NCBI RefSeq assembly: GCF_022347685.1
Contig: NZ_JAKRGF010000012.1
Span: 1-52,575 of the forward strand
Source: Thalassobius sp. Cn5-15
Lineage (GTDB): Bacteria; Pseudomonadota; Alphaproteobacteria; Rhodobacterales; Rhodobacteraceae
DNA: 52,575 bases
Direction of reading: 5' to 3'
The first letter of the stretch is position 1. Each line of letters opens with the position of its first letter. Positions 36,152-44,449 of this stretch are shown here, piece after piece. Position numbers and translations under genes: made by a program. The notes beneath the pieces were generated by a model. It was not told the DNA's origin and made no database searches. It saw nothing but the letters and a program-made list of their open reading frames with translations.

Positions 36152-36376
36152 CCGAAATTACTAAATCCGAAGAGCAAAAACATAAAAAAACAGCTTGTTG
36201 TGGGGCTTGAACGGCTTGTAGCCTGAGGCCAACTAACTGGCGCACAACGGCGATGCCAATGTGTCCATCTCTTGAGCAGGGTTCTCCCTGCACTGGGGCC
36301 TGCCGATCGGTCGGTCTCATTAGTCAACTGCGAACCGGCTTCGGCTGGAACGCCAAAGCTATGGAGATGAGACACA

Positions 36377-36589
36377 ATGTCTGAATACACACATGATCTG
36401 TCGAAAGACGCGCTTTCGGCGGGCGCGAGTACACAGAAAAGCCGTTTCAGGGAAACGTCCCGGTTTTTTGTCGTGAACGAGCTCAAGTCGGTTCGGTTCG
36501 TGACAGAAGAGGAGATCCGCGCGCTCGAAACCTTTTACCAAAAGGATATGAGTGATCTGCTGAATGATAAGAAGGGGGGACGTAAATGA
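36377..36589 (+). CDS. Small protein coupled to a serine recombinase
   Basis: A 70-residue charged protein with no family that I recognise. It begins MSEYTHDLSKDALSAGAS and contains RFFVVNELKSVRFVTEEEIR. The ATG is preceded by GGAGATGAG, and its stop overlaps the start of the following recombinase by 4 nt (ATGA), so it is very likely translated and functionally linked. Candidates are a regulator or a directionality partner of that recombinase; neither is shown by sequence. A basic end (KKGGRK) and acidic centre are visible; there is no membrane segment. Confidence 0.65.
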   Translation: MSEYTHDLSKDALSAGASTQKSRFRETSRFFVVNELKSVRFVTEEEIRALETFYQKDMSDLLNDKKGGRK

Positions 36590-38160
36590 GTTTTCCCTTC
36601 GGTCAAGACTTCCCTGGTACCCAGCTTAACGCGATCCTTTACGCCAGAGTGTCATCAGCCGAGCAGGCTAAATCGGATCTATCCATTCCTGATCAGATGG
36701 AGAGCATGCGAAAACACTGTCGACAGGCGGGGATCACTGTCTCGCACGAGTTCTCTGATGCCCGTTCCGGACGTTCATTGGATGGGCGTTCTTTGGGGGA
36801 GATATTGGACATAATCAAGTCCGGTACTGTGACCATCAATCTGCTGATCGTGCATTCTTTCAGTCGTTTGGCACGGGAATCCTACGAAGCTGAATGGCTT
36901 TGGCGAGAGCTGGAAAAACTCGGTGTGCAGATCGTCAGCATTACGCAGCCCATCGAAGATTCACCTACAGGTGGCCTGCTTCGCCAAATGATCAATGTGT
37001 TCGATGAATATACATCGAACGAAATCGCCAAGCATGTCACGAGAACCATGAAGTTCAATGCCGAGCACGGCTTCTGGAATGGGGGTTTGCCGCCCTTTGG
37101 CTACGTCTCGGCTGTCGCCGGTATGCGCGGGAAGAAGGTAAAGAAAAAACTGGCGGTAGACCCTAACGAAGCTGAGGACGTGCGGCTGATCTTCACATTA
37201 TATCTCGACGGTGACGGCAAAACCGGCCCCATGGGCGTCAAGAAAGTAGCGCAATGGATGAACTCTCATGGTCATTCTCGGAGAGGGAGGAACTGGACCA
37301 CGGGTCAACTTCACCGGCTCCTGACCGATGCAGTATATGTAGGGGATTACCTCTTTGGGAAGAAGAAGCCAAAGGATTCACAGGTCATCGTGAAGGTGCC
37401 AGCGATTATAGATGCTCCTACCTTCGACAGGGTCCAAGCGCGACTGCGCGAACACCATCCAATCCTTAAGGCCCCCCGACAAGTCAGTAGCCCGGTCCTG
37501 CTCACCGACACAGCCCGCTGTGGCCACTGCGGGGGCAGCATGGTTTTGGCGACTGGAAAGAGTAACCGGTATCGATACTACACCTGCAGCAATCACAAGC
37601 GAAAAGGCAAATCTGTGTGCCAGGGACAAAATGTACCGATGGAGGAACTCGACAACATCGTGACTGATGCGCTGATCCTGGCACTCGATGATACCGAGCG
37701 AAGCCAAGCTGTGCTCGAGGCGCTGAATCAGCGGATGGATGCTCGGGACGTTGACGAAAAGTCACGAACAGCCGAGCTTCGGCGCGTTCTGAAAGACAAA
37801 GAACAGGCTGTGACTCGCCTTTTTCAGGGTGTCGAGAAGGGGCTGTTCGACCTCGACGACGAACTGTTCCAGGTGCAATACCAAACCGCCCGTTCAGAGC
37901 GGGATATTATAAAAGCTAAGATCGAGGCCCTGACCCGAAACCGGAGTATGCGCATGCAGATGTCCCCGGAGAAGGTGGCCCAGTTTGGCCACTTCCTCAG
38001 CGAGGTGCTGTTGGCTGGTCCCGTTGGTTTTCGAAAAAGATACATCCAAGCGTTTCTGGACAGTGTCGTGGTAAAAGATCGCGTGATCAACATCATTGCT
38101 CGTGAAAACAGTGCGCGGATCAGCATCGACTGCGGCAAAAGCCCGGAAAAGCTGATGTGA
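36586..38160 (+). CDS. Large serine recombinase, intact
   Basis: Site-specific recombinase of 524 residues with all expected parts: resolvase domain (AILYARVSSAEQAKSDLSIP with the nucleophile serine; HSFSRLARESYEAEWLW), recombinase domain (GFWNGGLPPFGYVSAVAG, GPMGVKKVAQWMNSHG), a complete zinc ribbon (CGHCGG and RYRYYTCSNHKRKGKSVCQG), a coiled coil (about residues 390-450) and a C-terminal end FRKRYIQAFLDSVVVKDRVI. It is related to the divergent recombinase at 34519-35940 but is not a recent copy of it. Either may be the integrase of this island; this one has no visible defects. Coupled to the 70-residue gene upstream. Confidence 0.92.
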   Translation: MSFPFGQDFPGTQLNAILYARVSSAEQAKSDLSIPDQMESMRKHCRQAGITVSHEFSDARSGRSLDGRSLGEILDIIKSGTVTINLLIVHSFSRLARESYEAEWLWRELEKLGVQIVSITQPIEDSPTGGLLRQMINVFDEYTSNEIAKHVTRTMKFNAEHGFWNGGLPPFGYVSAVAGMRGKKVKKKLAVDPNEAEDVRLIFTLYLDGDGKTGPMGVKKVAQWMNSHGHSRRGRNWTTGQLHRLLTDAVYVGDYLFGKKKPKDSQVIVKVPAIIDAPTFDRVQARLREHHPILKAPRQVSSPVLLTDTARCGHCGGSMVLATGKSNRYRYYTCSNHKRKGKSVCQGQNVPMEELDNIVTDALILALDDTERSQAVLEALNQRMDARDVDEKSRTAELRRVLKDKEQAVTRLFQGVEKGLFDLDDELFQVQYQTARSERDIIKAKIEALTRNRSMRMQMSPEKVAQFGHFLSEVLLAGPVGFRKRYIQAFLDSVVVKDRVINIIARENSARISIDCGKSPEKLM

Positions 38161-38303
38161 GATGATCGAACCTTAAGGGGTTTTGTTGTGAACCCCATGA
38201 AGGTTTCGCTCAATCACATCCTTATAGCGCCAGAAAGGAGAGAGACGGCGCTCTTGATAGAAGGCCACCAGTTGTTGGTGCGCCATAGGCACAGGAGAAA
38301 TTT

Positions 38304-38681
38304 ATGTGCTCAACCATTCCTCGTTCCCTCGTTGAACTCCAGGAGTATGCCCGCTTTCACTATGAGGGTCTTCAGAATGCAGCGCTTTTGCTTGCCGGGC
38401 CGTTTGCCCTCAAGCGTGTTCAATCGCTGTTGGACGATATCCTCAGTTCCCGAACAATCACTCGGCGGCTGCAGGTGGGCATCGTCGATATTCACAAGCT
38501 GCTGTCGCTTTATCATGGGCACGATCCGGATCGTATTGAAGCCGCGTATTTTGCTGAGATCGATTTTTGCGACCCCTTCATCGAAGATATCTGCCTGTTG
38601 ACCGAGGCACTTACGGATATTCTTTATCGGCTCGAACTCGATCCTGGTCAGCCTTTGGCTGAATACCTGATGGTTGCCTGA
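38304..38681 (+). CDS. Small helical protein of unknown function (island orphan 1)
   Basis: A 125-residue protein that I do not recognise. AGGAGA lies 8 nt ahead of the ATG. It looks all-helical, with SLVELQEYARFHYEGLQNAA, RVQSLLDDILSSRTITRRL and CLLTEALTDILYRLEL, and has no catalytic motif, signal or membrane segment. It follows the intact recombinase by 143 nt and precedes another small helical orphan, so the two may form a unit. An antisense frame covers much of it but lacks a ribosome site. Confidence 0.6.
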   Translation: MCSTIPRSLVELQEYARFHYEGLQNAALLLAGPFALKRVQSLLDDILSSRTITRRLQVGIVDIHKLLSLYHGHDPDRIEAAYFAEIDFCDPFIEDICLLTEALTDILYRLELDPGQPLAEYLMVA

Positions 38682-38761
38682 CGCAGGCACGGGCCAGCTG
38701 CGTTTTCGGCTGGCTTCTTGAGGGCAGGTCTTACGCCTGACCAATTGCGAAAGGAGTATCT

Positions 38762-39181
38762 ATGTTCGAGCAAACTTTGGAAGAATTGGCATTCAATTGC
38801 CTGCGTGTCGGTCGGCAACTCGCCAATGCCTGTGAGCAGGCCGACATATCAGTCCCGGACGAAATGGTTCGGGACTTCCATCATCTGATGGAACGCCTCC
38901 ACGAAGGCGAGATCCTGTGCATAAAGGAGCTTCAGTCACTCGAAGAGCTTTGTGTTCTGATCCGAGATGCCATGAACCGGCTGCGGCCCGGATTTGGTGA
39001 CCAGGAGTTCACCCGCTTTTCGGATGCACATGACATCATGGATCGTGAGCTGAGGCACCTGCATCATGCGATGGTCTGCTATGTAGAGTTGGCCTACCAG
39101 CACAGCCTGGTGCAGGATCGACTGACAGCCATTCGTTGGATGCGCTTCAAAGAACGACAGGCGCGTTCGTCCGCCAGTTGA
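38762..39181 (+). CDS. Small helical protein of unknown function (island orphan 2)
   Basis: A 139-residue protein without a recognised family. AAAGGAG lies 5 nt before the ATG, a strong ribosome site. Predicted helices dominate (TLEELAFNCLRVGRQLANAC, CIKELQSLEELCVLIRDAMN, ELRHLHHAMVCYVELAYQH). It has several histidines and cysteines but no metal motif that I can name. The similar size, fold and spacing to the preceding orphan suggest a pair, although no direct sequence similarity is evident by eye. Confidence 0.65.
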   Translation: MFEQTLEELAFNCLRVGRQLANACEQADISVPDEMVRDFHHLMERLHEGEILCIKELQSLEELCVLIRDAMNRLRPGFGDQEFTRFSDAHDIMDRELRHLHHAMVCYVELAYQHSLVQDRLTAIRWMRFKERQARSSAS

Positions 39182-39294
39182 CTGGTCTGCTCTGTCAAAC
39201 AGGCAGTGATTTCAACAAAACCCTCTCTTGAAGCATGTTGTCCCGACCACTCGGGCAGCTGCGTCAAGATATTTGCTATAGATGAGGTACATAA

Positions 39295-39651
39295 ATGTCA
39301 GACGAAATTCGTTACGCTGTGATTTACGCACGATCGGCCACAGAAACCCCTGCTGGTATCCAGGCTCAAATTTCGGAGTGCAAAGACAGAGCCGATGGTT
39401 CTGGGCTCCAAGTTGAGAGAATATTTCAAGACATAGGAAGCGGCGTAGAAGGCGACCGACCTGGCCTCCAGAGCATGATGGATTTCCTGAAGTCACGGCA
39501 AGGCCAGAAGATGGTTGTAGTCACTGCTGGGCTCAGCAGAATTGCACGATGCGTTGATCTGAGCCGGAAAATACGAGCTGAATTCGCCAACAGGAACGCA
39601 GTGTGTTGGTATGTTAATGCTCCCATCGATCAGCAGAATCTGATCGATTAG
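39295..39651 (+). CDS. Stand-alone resolvase-like domain, nucleophile serine apparently replaced
   Basis: A 118-residue protein covering just the catalytic domain of serine recombinases: YAVIYARSATE (strand 1), AQISECKDRADGSGLQVERI, GDRPGLQSMMDFLKS and VVVTAGLSRIARCVDLSRKI. It stops where the DNA-binding part would begin. Aligned to gamma-delta resolvase (YARVST), the nucleophile position holds alanine (YARSAT), with a serine one residue earlier, while the arginines of SRIAR remain. It could be a regulatory or inactive relative, or use the shifted serine. The ribosome site is weak. No truncation scar was seen, and it ends with its own stop. Confidence 0.7.
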   Translation: MSDEIRYAVIYARSATETPAGIQAQISECKDRADGSGLQVERIFQDIGSGVEGDRPGLQSMMDFLKSRQGQKMVVVTAGLSRIARCVDLSRKIRAEFANRNAVCWYVNAPIDQQNLID

Positions 39652-39740
39652 TTTCAGGGCTTTTTCGATCACTTCAATTCAGAGCCGACTGCCTTCAGGC
39701 GACCCAGGAAACCGCAAGGTAAAAACAGTCTAATTGACCT

Positions 39741-39760
39741 GCCCAGGGCCCAACCTGGGC
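39741..39760. repeat. Inverted repeat upstream of hsdM
   Basis: GCCCAGG and CCTGGGC with a 6-nt centre, about 90 nt before the hsdM start. There is no T-tract, so an operator for control of the restriction operon is at least as likely as a terminator. It lies in a 200-nt gene-free gap. Confidence 0.4.
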
Positions 39761-39851
39761 TGGCCCTCCAGGTCTGCACAGTCCCTGATTGCGAATGGCT
39801 GCCCCTGCCAATAGCTTGGGCGCCAACAAGAAATAGAGAAAACGTGATTCC

Positions 39852-41420
39852 ATGCTGACAGGCGCCATCCGCACTCAAATCGACCAAATCTGGAACGCCT
39901 TCTGGTCAGGGGGCGTGTCCAACCCGCTCTCGGTGATCGAGCAGCTGACCTTCCTGTTGTTCATCAAACGCTTGGACGAGCTTCATACCCGCGAGGAAAG
40001 CAAGGCAGAGACCCTTGGTGTCGAGATGGAGCGCAGGATTTTTCCCGAAGGGACGTTCAAATACAAACTGACGGATGATCCCGACCTGGATGACTACGAA
40101 GACCGCCCCTACAACGATCTGCGTTGGTCCCGGTTCAAGAACTTCGAGTCCCGCGAGATGTTCCGGATCGTGGACAAGCATGTTTTCCCCTTCATGGGCT
40201 CGCTTGGCCAAAAGGGCTCCTCCTTTGGCGCCCACATGGAAGGTGCGCGTCTGGGTATTCCGAGCGCTAAACTCCTCGATAAGGTGGTCCGGATGCTCGA
40301 CGAGATCGACATGGACGACCGCGACACCAAGGGCGACGTCTATGAATACATGCTCGGCAAGATCGCCAGTGCTGGGCAAAACGGCCAATTCCGCACCCCC
40401 CGGCACATCATCCAGCTGATGGTCCATCTGATGGCGCCAAAGCCTGAGGATGTGATCTGTGACCCAGCGGCGGGTACTTGCGGCTTCCTGGTCGCAGCCG
40501 GTGAATATCTTCGGGATACCTATCCTCAGATGCTGCGAAACAAGGAACAGCGCGCGCATTTCCACAATGGCATGTTCCATGGTTTCGACTTCGACACCAC
40601 CATGCTGCGGATTGGGGCGATGAACATGACCCTCCACGGGGTCGACAACCCGGATGTATCCTATAGGGACAGCCTGGCTGAGGAGAAGGGCAGCGATAAG
40701 GAAGCCTATTCGCTGATCCTGGCAAACCCGCCCTTTGCGGGCTCGCTGGACTATGACACTACCGCGAAGGACCTTCTGAAGGTGGTGAAGACCAAAAAGA
40801 CCGAACTGCTGTTTGTGGCGCTCTTCCTGCGCCTGCTGCGCACCGGTGGTCGGGCCGCGGTGGTTGTGCCGGATGGCGTGCTGTTCGGCTCTTCCAAGGC
40901 CCACAGAGACATTCGCAAGATGTTGGTCGAGGATCACAAGCTCGAGGCCATCATCAAGCTGCCCTCGGGCGTGTTCCGGCCCTATGCCGGGGTTTCCTGC
41001 GCTATCGTGATCTTCACCAAGACCACTATCGGCGGCACGGAAAACGTCTGGTTCTATGATATGGCGGCGGATGGGTTCAGCTTGGATGACAAGCGCACGT
41101 CGCTGTTGGATGACGACAAGCTGGGCGTTCAGGCGCAGTTGTCAGAAGATGAGCACACCAAGAACAACCTGCCGGACATTCTGGCGCGATGGGAAAACTT
41201 GGATGGCGAGGCAGAGCGTCCCCGTACGGCACAGAGCTTCATGGTGCCCAAAGAGGATATCATTGCCACCGGTAGCTGGGACCTGTCCCTGAATCGCTAC
41301 AAGGAGATAGAGCACGAAGAGGTCGAGCATCAGGCTCCTGCCGAGATCATCGCGGAGTTGCGAGAAATCGAAAGGGAAATTTCAGAAGGGCTGGAAACGC
41401 TCAAGGGGATGCTGGGATGA
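39852..41420 (+). CDS. hsdM: Type I restriction-modification DNA methyltransferase, HsdM
   Basis: N6-adenine methyltransferase subunit of 522 residues. The N-terminal HsdM helical domain (IDQIWNAFWSGGVSNPLSVI) precedes the methyltransferase core with SAM motif I (DPAAGTCGFLVAAG, about residue 204) and catalytic motif IV (NPPF, about residue 292). With HsdS it would methylate the recognition site and protect host DNA; with HsdR it forms the restriction complex. Its GC-rich codon use resembles the core genome more than the following genes do. The ATG at 39852 starts as HsdM proteins do, though its ribosome site is weak. The stop overlaps the hsdS start by 4 nt (ATGA). Confidence 0.95.
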   Translation: MLTGAIRTQIDQIWNAFWSGGVSNPLSVIEQLTFLLFIKRLDELHTREESKAETLGVEMERRIFPEGTFKYKLTDDPDLDDYEDRPYNDLRWSRFKNFESREMFRIVDKHVFPFMGSLGQKGSSFGAHMEGARLGIPSAKLLDKVVRMLDEIDMDDRDTKGDVYEYMLGKIASAGQNGQFRTPRHIIQLMVHLMAPKPEDVICDPAAGTCGFLVAAGEYLRDTYPQMLRNKEQRAHFHNGMFHGFDFDTTMLRIGAMNMTLHGVDNPDVSYRDSLAEEKGSDKEAYSLILANPPFAGSLDYDTTAKDLLKVVKTKKTELLFVALFLRLLRTGGRAAVVVPDGVLFGSSKAHRDIRKMLVEDHKLEAIIKLPSGVFRPYAGVSCAIVIFTKTTIGGTENVWFYDMAADGFSLDDKRTSLLDDDKLGVQAQLSEDEHTKNNLPDILARWENLDGEAERPRTAQSFMVPKEDIIATGSWDLSLNRYKEIEHEEVEHQAPAEIIAELREIEREISEGLETLKGMLG

Positions 41421-42616
41421 TTACGCGCAATGTCGTGCGCGCTGCTTTTCCAGTGCAGCCGTTAGGTGAAGTCGTCGAATTTCTGGATCACATGCGGAGA
41501 CCTGTAAAGCAAACCGATCGGATAGAGGGAGATTACCCGTACTTTGGGGCAAACGGACAACAAGGTACCATCGACGGATACATTTTCGACGAACCTCTGG
41601 TTTTGGTAGCGGAGGACGGTGGCCATTTTGCAAATCCTGATAGAGGAATAGCCTACCAAATTGAGGGCAAATCGTGGGTCAACAACCATGCTCATGTCTT
41701 GCGTCCCAAGCCTTGCGTGGACATTTCGTTTCTGACCAGGGTGCTCGAAAATTACGATCTGTCGCCCTACATTTCCGGCACAACGCGGGCGAAGCTAACA
41801 AAGGGGCAGGCCGCGAAGATCGAAATCCCACTACCCACACTGGAGGAGCAGAAGCGGATAGCGGGGATTCTGGATCAGGCGGACGCCCTGCGCCGTCTCC
41901 GCACCCGCGCCCTCGACAAGCTAAATACTCTCGGCCAGGCGATCTTTCATGAGATGTTTGGGGATCCTGGTTCCAATCCGTACGGGTGGGATGTTGGCTG
42001 CATCGGTGACCTACTTGAGGAAGCAAAGTATGGGACATCATCGAAGGCCAATGCAGAAGGAAATGGTTTGCCGATCCTTCGCATGGGAAATGTCACATAC
42101 GATGGGCGCATTGATCTAACAGACCTGAAACACATTGAACTGTCTGAACGAGATTTCGAGAAGTACACAACGAAGCGTGGAGACCTGCTTTTCAACCGCA
42201 CCAACAGTAAGGAACTGGTTGGAAAGTCGGCGGTTGTAAAGCAGGAGGAGCCGCTGGCCATTGCTGGATATTTGGTGCGTGCCAGAGCAAATGCTAACGG
42301 GAACACCGACTACATCAGCGGTTATCTGAATAGTCCTCACGGTAAGGCAACGCTGATGGGGATGTGCAAGAACATTGTTGGAATGGCTAATATCAACGCC
42401 AAAGAATTTCAAAGGATCAAAATTGCTCTGCCACCTAAAGACCTACAGGATCAGTACGCCAATAGGATAGACAAGCTGGAACCCCAGGGGGAAAGGTTAT
42501 TGTCGGCTGTCGCCAAAGCAGGTGAACTCTTCTTTTCGTTGCAACATCGAGCTTTCCGGGGAGAACTCTTACGTGCGCGGCGAGTTTTGCGGAGTTCGAG
42601 CCGAAATTCTCGATGA
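41417..42616 (+). CDS. hsdS: Type I restriction-modification specificity subunit HsdS
   Basis: Target-recognition subunit of 399 residues. Two variable domains (about 10-135 and 185-330) each end in a conserved helical spacer: LPTLEEQKRIAGILDQADAL after the first, LPPKDLQDQYANRIDKLEP after the second. The usual C-terminal phrase SLQHRAFRGEL is present, but a further 15 or so arginine/serine-rich residues follow, encoded by DNA that also carries the start of the next gene. Coding begins 4 nt inside hsdM. The recognised sequence cannot be read from the protein. The lower GC content of the variable domains than of hsdM fits domain swapping. Confidence 0.94.
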   Translation: MITRNVVRAAFPVQPLGEVVEFLDHMRRPVKQTDRIEGDYPYFGANGQQGTIDGYIFDEPLVLVAEDGGHFANPDRGIAYQIEGKSWVNNHAHVLRPKPCVDISFLTRVLENYDLSPYISGTTRAKLTKGQAAKIEIPLPTLEEQKRIAGILDQADALRRLRTRALDKLNTLGQAIFHEMFGDPGSNPYGWDVGCIGDLLEEAKYGTSSKANAEGNGLPILRMGNVTYDGRIDLTDLKHIELSERDFEKYTTKRGDLLFNRTNSKELVGKSAVVKQEEPLAIAGYLVRARANANGNTDYISGYLNSPHGKATLMGMCKNIVGMANINAKEFQRIKIALPPKDLQDQYANRIDKLEPQGERLLSAVAKAGELFFSLQHRAFRGELLRARRVLRSSSRNSR

Positions 42617-43565
42617 GATTTTCCTACCGCTCCAGGATCTGGAAGACGTTGATGATTCTCTGTTCCTGGATGTCTTACGCGATACGGTATCAGCGCCAAA
42701 GGCGCCTGTTGCACCCGTGCCATTAAGTCTCAATGAAGAAGGTCAAATTTACCTTCCAGGAGATATAGAGGCATTCGACGCCTACAAGCAGGCTCTTGCC
42801 CGGTATCAGGAACAAAAGGAGGCATTTAATGATGCTTCCTCGCAAGAAGATCTTGCATGGGAGTATCTGCGTAGCTTTTACCTCGACCCTGAAACGTCCG
42901 AGGCACAGCTTGTCAAAGCTCTGGAGGGTGCCTTTGAAGTTGTTGACGATTTTGGAGGAGGCGAGCTTTCAAATGCCTTCTTTGGCAACGTCGAAGCTTT
43001 CATGGAGAAATATAGTCTTCGATATGATCTTCGTAGGCCCTTCAGTTTGCACCCGACACTGCCTGGCATCTTCTCGCGCCTCGTGTCTAACCTTCGAGAT
43101 GCTACGGCGTCGGATCCTGATCTCGCTGAACTGATGCATGAATTCGAGGAGAGCGTACGAGACCTCAAGTCAGAAAGAACACCGCGAAAAATCAAGCAGT
43201 GCATTTCAGCCCAGTTCAACATCCTGGAGGCCTTGCTTCAGAAGTATCCGGATGTCGCTGAGCACAATCGAAAGGTCGATGCGCACAACGCAACAGCAAG
43301 TCGCAGTAAGCAGAGGAAGCATATCAACACTTTTGGGGCAATGTGCGCAAAGGCCGATGTTTGTCCACATGATGAGGTCCTGAATTCTGCCAAGTCGATC
43401 TACAAGTTCGCATCCGATTATCCTGGTCTGCGTCATGGAGGTACACCCGCCAGCAGAAAGCGCGAAATCGATATGCGGGACATGGTGGCGATGACCGTTG
43501 TCCTGGCCGGTTTCACACCATACCTGACCGATCTTTTGAACGCGGATGCCATCTTTGCGGAGTGA
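42573..43565 (+). CDS. Unknown protein X, overlapping hsdS in the restriction operon
   Basis: A protein of about 330 residues that I do not recognise. The frame must start with GTG or TTG: no ATG occurs until about residue 150. GTG 42573, with GGGGAG 9 nt upstream, is best (MRGEFCGVRAEILDE), giving a 44-nt overlap with hsdS; GTG 42522 is the alternative. Features: a leading acidic region (LEDVDDSLFLDVLRD), a Pro/Val linker (APKAPVAPVPLSL), then mostly helices (YKQALARYQEQKEAFNDASS). The C-terminal part has SAKSIYKFASDYPGLRHGG and EIDMRDMVAMTVVLAGFTPY, which recalls HEPN-like or abortive-infection helical domains. That resemblance is a guess. No catalytic motif is certain. The overlap shows co-translation with hsdMS. 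Confidence 0.8.
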   Translation: MRGEFCGVRAEILDEIFLPLQDLEDVDDSLFLDVLRDTVSAPKAPVAPVPLSLNEEGQIYLPGDIEAFDAYKQALARYQEQKEAFNDASSQEDLAWEYLRSFYLDPETSEAQLVKALEGAFEVVDDFGGGELSNAFFGNVEAFMEKYSLRYDLRRPFSLHPTLPGIFSRLVSNLRDATASDPDLAELMHEFEESVRDLKSERTPRKIKQCISAQFNILEALLQKYPDVAEHNRKVDAHNATASRSKQRKHINTFGAMCAKADVCPHDEVLNSAKSIYKFASDYPGLRHGGTPASRKREIDMRDMVAMTVVLAGFTPYLTDLLNADAIFAE

Positions 43566-43716
43566 TTGATGCTGGAACCAGAACCGCATTCCCTTTCGGT
43601 TCCTGGACCCATGTTGGAACGCGGCTTCCGACTTTACGTGTGACGGCAGCAGGTCGGCTCAGCCACTTTGCTCTAAGTTGGGCGGACTGGGGAAGAGAGT
43701 AGAGGAAGGATGACTG

Positions 43717-43944
43717 ATGGATGATAGAGCGCGGATGTACGAAATTAACAAGATTCTGAAGATGCACGGTATTGAACACGGCAAGCGAGAGGCAGCCTTT
43801 GGCCTCCTCTGGATCGTATTGCATCCTGAATCAAAATCGACATTAACCAGGACCATGTGTGACGATGGAAGCATCCTCAGATTTCAGCGCTGGACACTAT
43901 CTAACAATGGACGGGACAGCGAAATGAAGGTCGAACTCTCATGA
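43717..43944 (+). CDS. Small hypothetical protein between protein X and the GmrSD gene
   Basis: A 75-residue protein with no recognised family. AGGAAGGA lies about 8 nt before the ATG. It starts MDDRARMYEINKILKMHG and contains REAAFGLLWIVLHPESKS. No motif or membrane helix is evident. It could be a small regulator or the head of a decayed gene, since the 500 nt after it look broken. Kept because of its good ribosome site and protein-like composition. Confidence 0.45.
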   Translation: MDDRARMYEINKILKMHGIEHGKREAAFGLLWIVLHPESKSTLTRTMCDDGSILRFQRWTLSNNGRDSEMKVELS

Positions 43945-44449
43945 TCTGTCCCCCCGCGAAATCCCTCACCATGATGTAGAGTCTGCCACCCCTGGAAACC
44001 TGATATGCGTATTCTGCAAAACGGTGTGCTGGTGCCTGGTTTCAGAGAGCGATGTGAAAGACGACACTTTTTCAAAATGCGAGCTACGTGGATTTGGCAA
44101 TCATCGTCGCAATGGTGGTTGTGACCTTGGTGAGCCATAGGATCCTGTGCCATTTGCTGAACACAGCAGGAAGGGATTTCGACGACGATCCGGCGCTAAT
44201 CGACCATTGGGATTTCTCCTTCTATGGATCAATTTTTCCGAGGTGGATGACTTTGAGGCGCACTGACCAAGACGGGATGTCGTCGCTGCCCTGGAAAAGA
44301 AACTCGCCGATACGTTGAAAAGTGTCGATTATGATGTTCTGAATAAAGTGCATTGCAGGAGGCCGCTCGATGAGTCGTCATGGAAAAAGTGAAAGAGCAT
44401 TTCTGCCAGGAATTTCCTGATCTTAAGAACGGTATTTGAGACATTATTC
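43945..44449 (+). pseudogene. Gene-poor stretch with likely decayed coding remnants
   Basis: About 500 nt without an intact gene. From about 44088 a frame reads as protein (LAIIVAMVVVTLVSHRILCH, DHWDFSFYGSIF). One extra T in the TTTTT run near 44236 would continue it as SEVDDFEAH before a stop. A further frame (VVAALEKKLADTLKSVDYDV, LDESSWKK) would join VKEHFCQEFPDLKNGI if one A were added to the AAAAA run near 44393. Repeated homopolymer breaks suggest one or two dead genes, or sequencing slips. Function unknown. Confidence 0.4.

Larger units (their letters stand above)
35941..36376. other. Divergent control region between two serine recombinase genes
   Basis: A 436-nt stretch with no supported gene. 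It must hold promoters for both divergent recombinase transcripts. It contains two clear inverted repeats (36076-36113 and 36132-36151), an AT-rich run (AAAAACATAAAAAAACAGC near 36175) and several shorter palindromic bits. A recombinase-binding or attachment function is possible but not shown. Confidence 0.6.

Noticed and set aside
38177-38196. Terminator after the intact recombinase
   Set aside because: GGGGTT/AACCCC gives only a 6-bp stem without a T-tract, too weak to call.
38310-38744. A 144-codon minus-strand frame over island orphan 1
   Set aside because: The plus-strand gene has a clear AGGAGA ribosome site and ordinary protein composition. The minus frame has neither.
39906-40937. 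A 343-codon minus-strand frame opposite hsdM
   Set aside because: hsdM has all methyltransferase motifs, and the antisense frame shows none.
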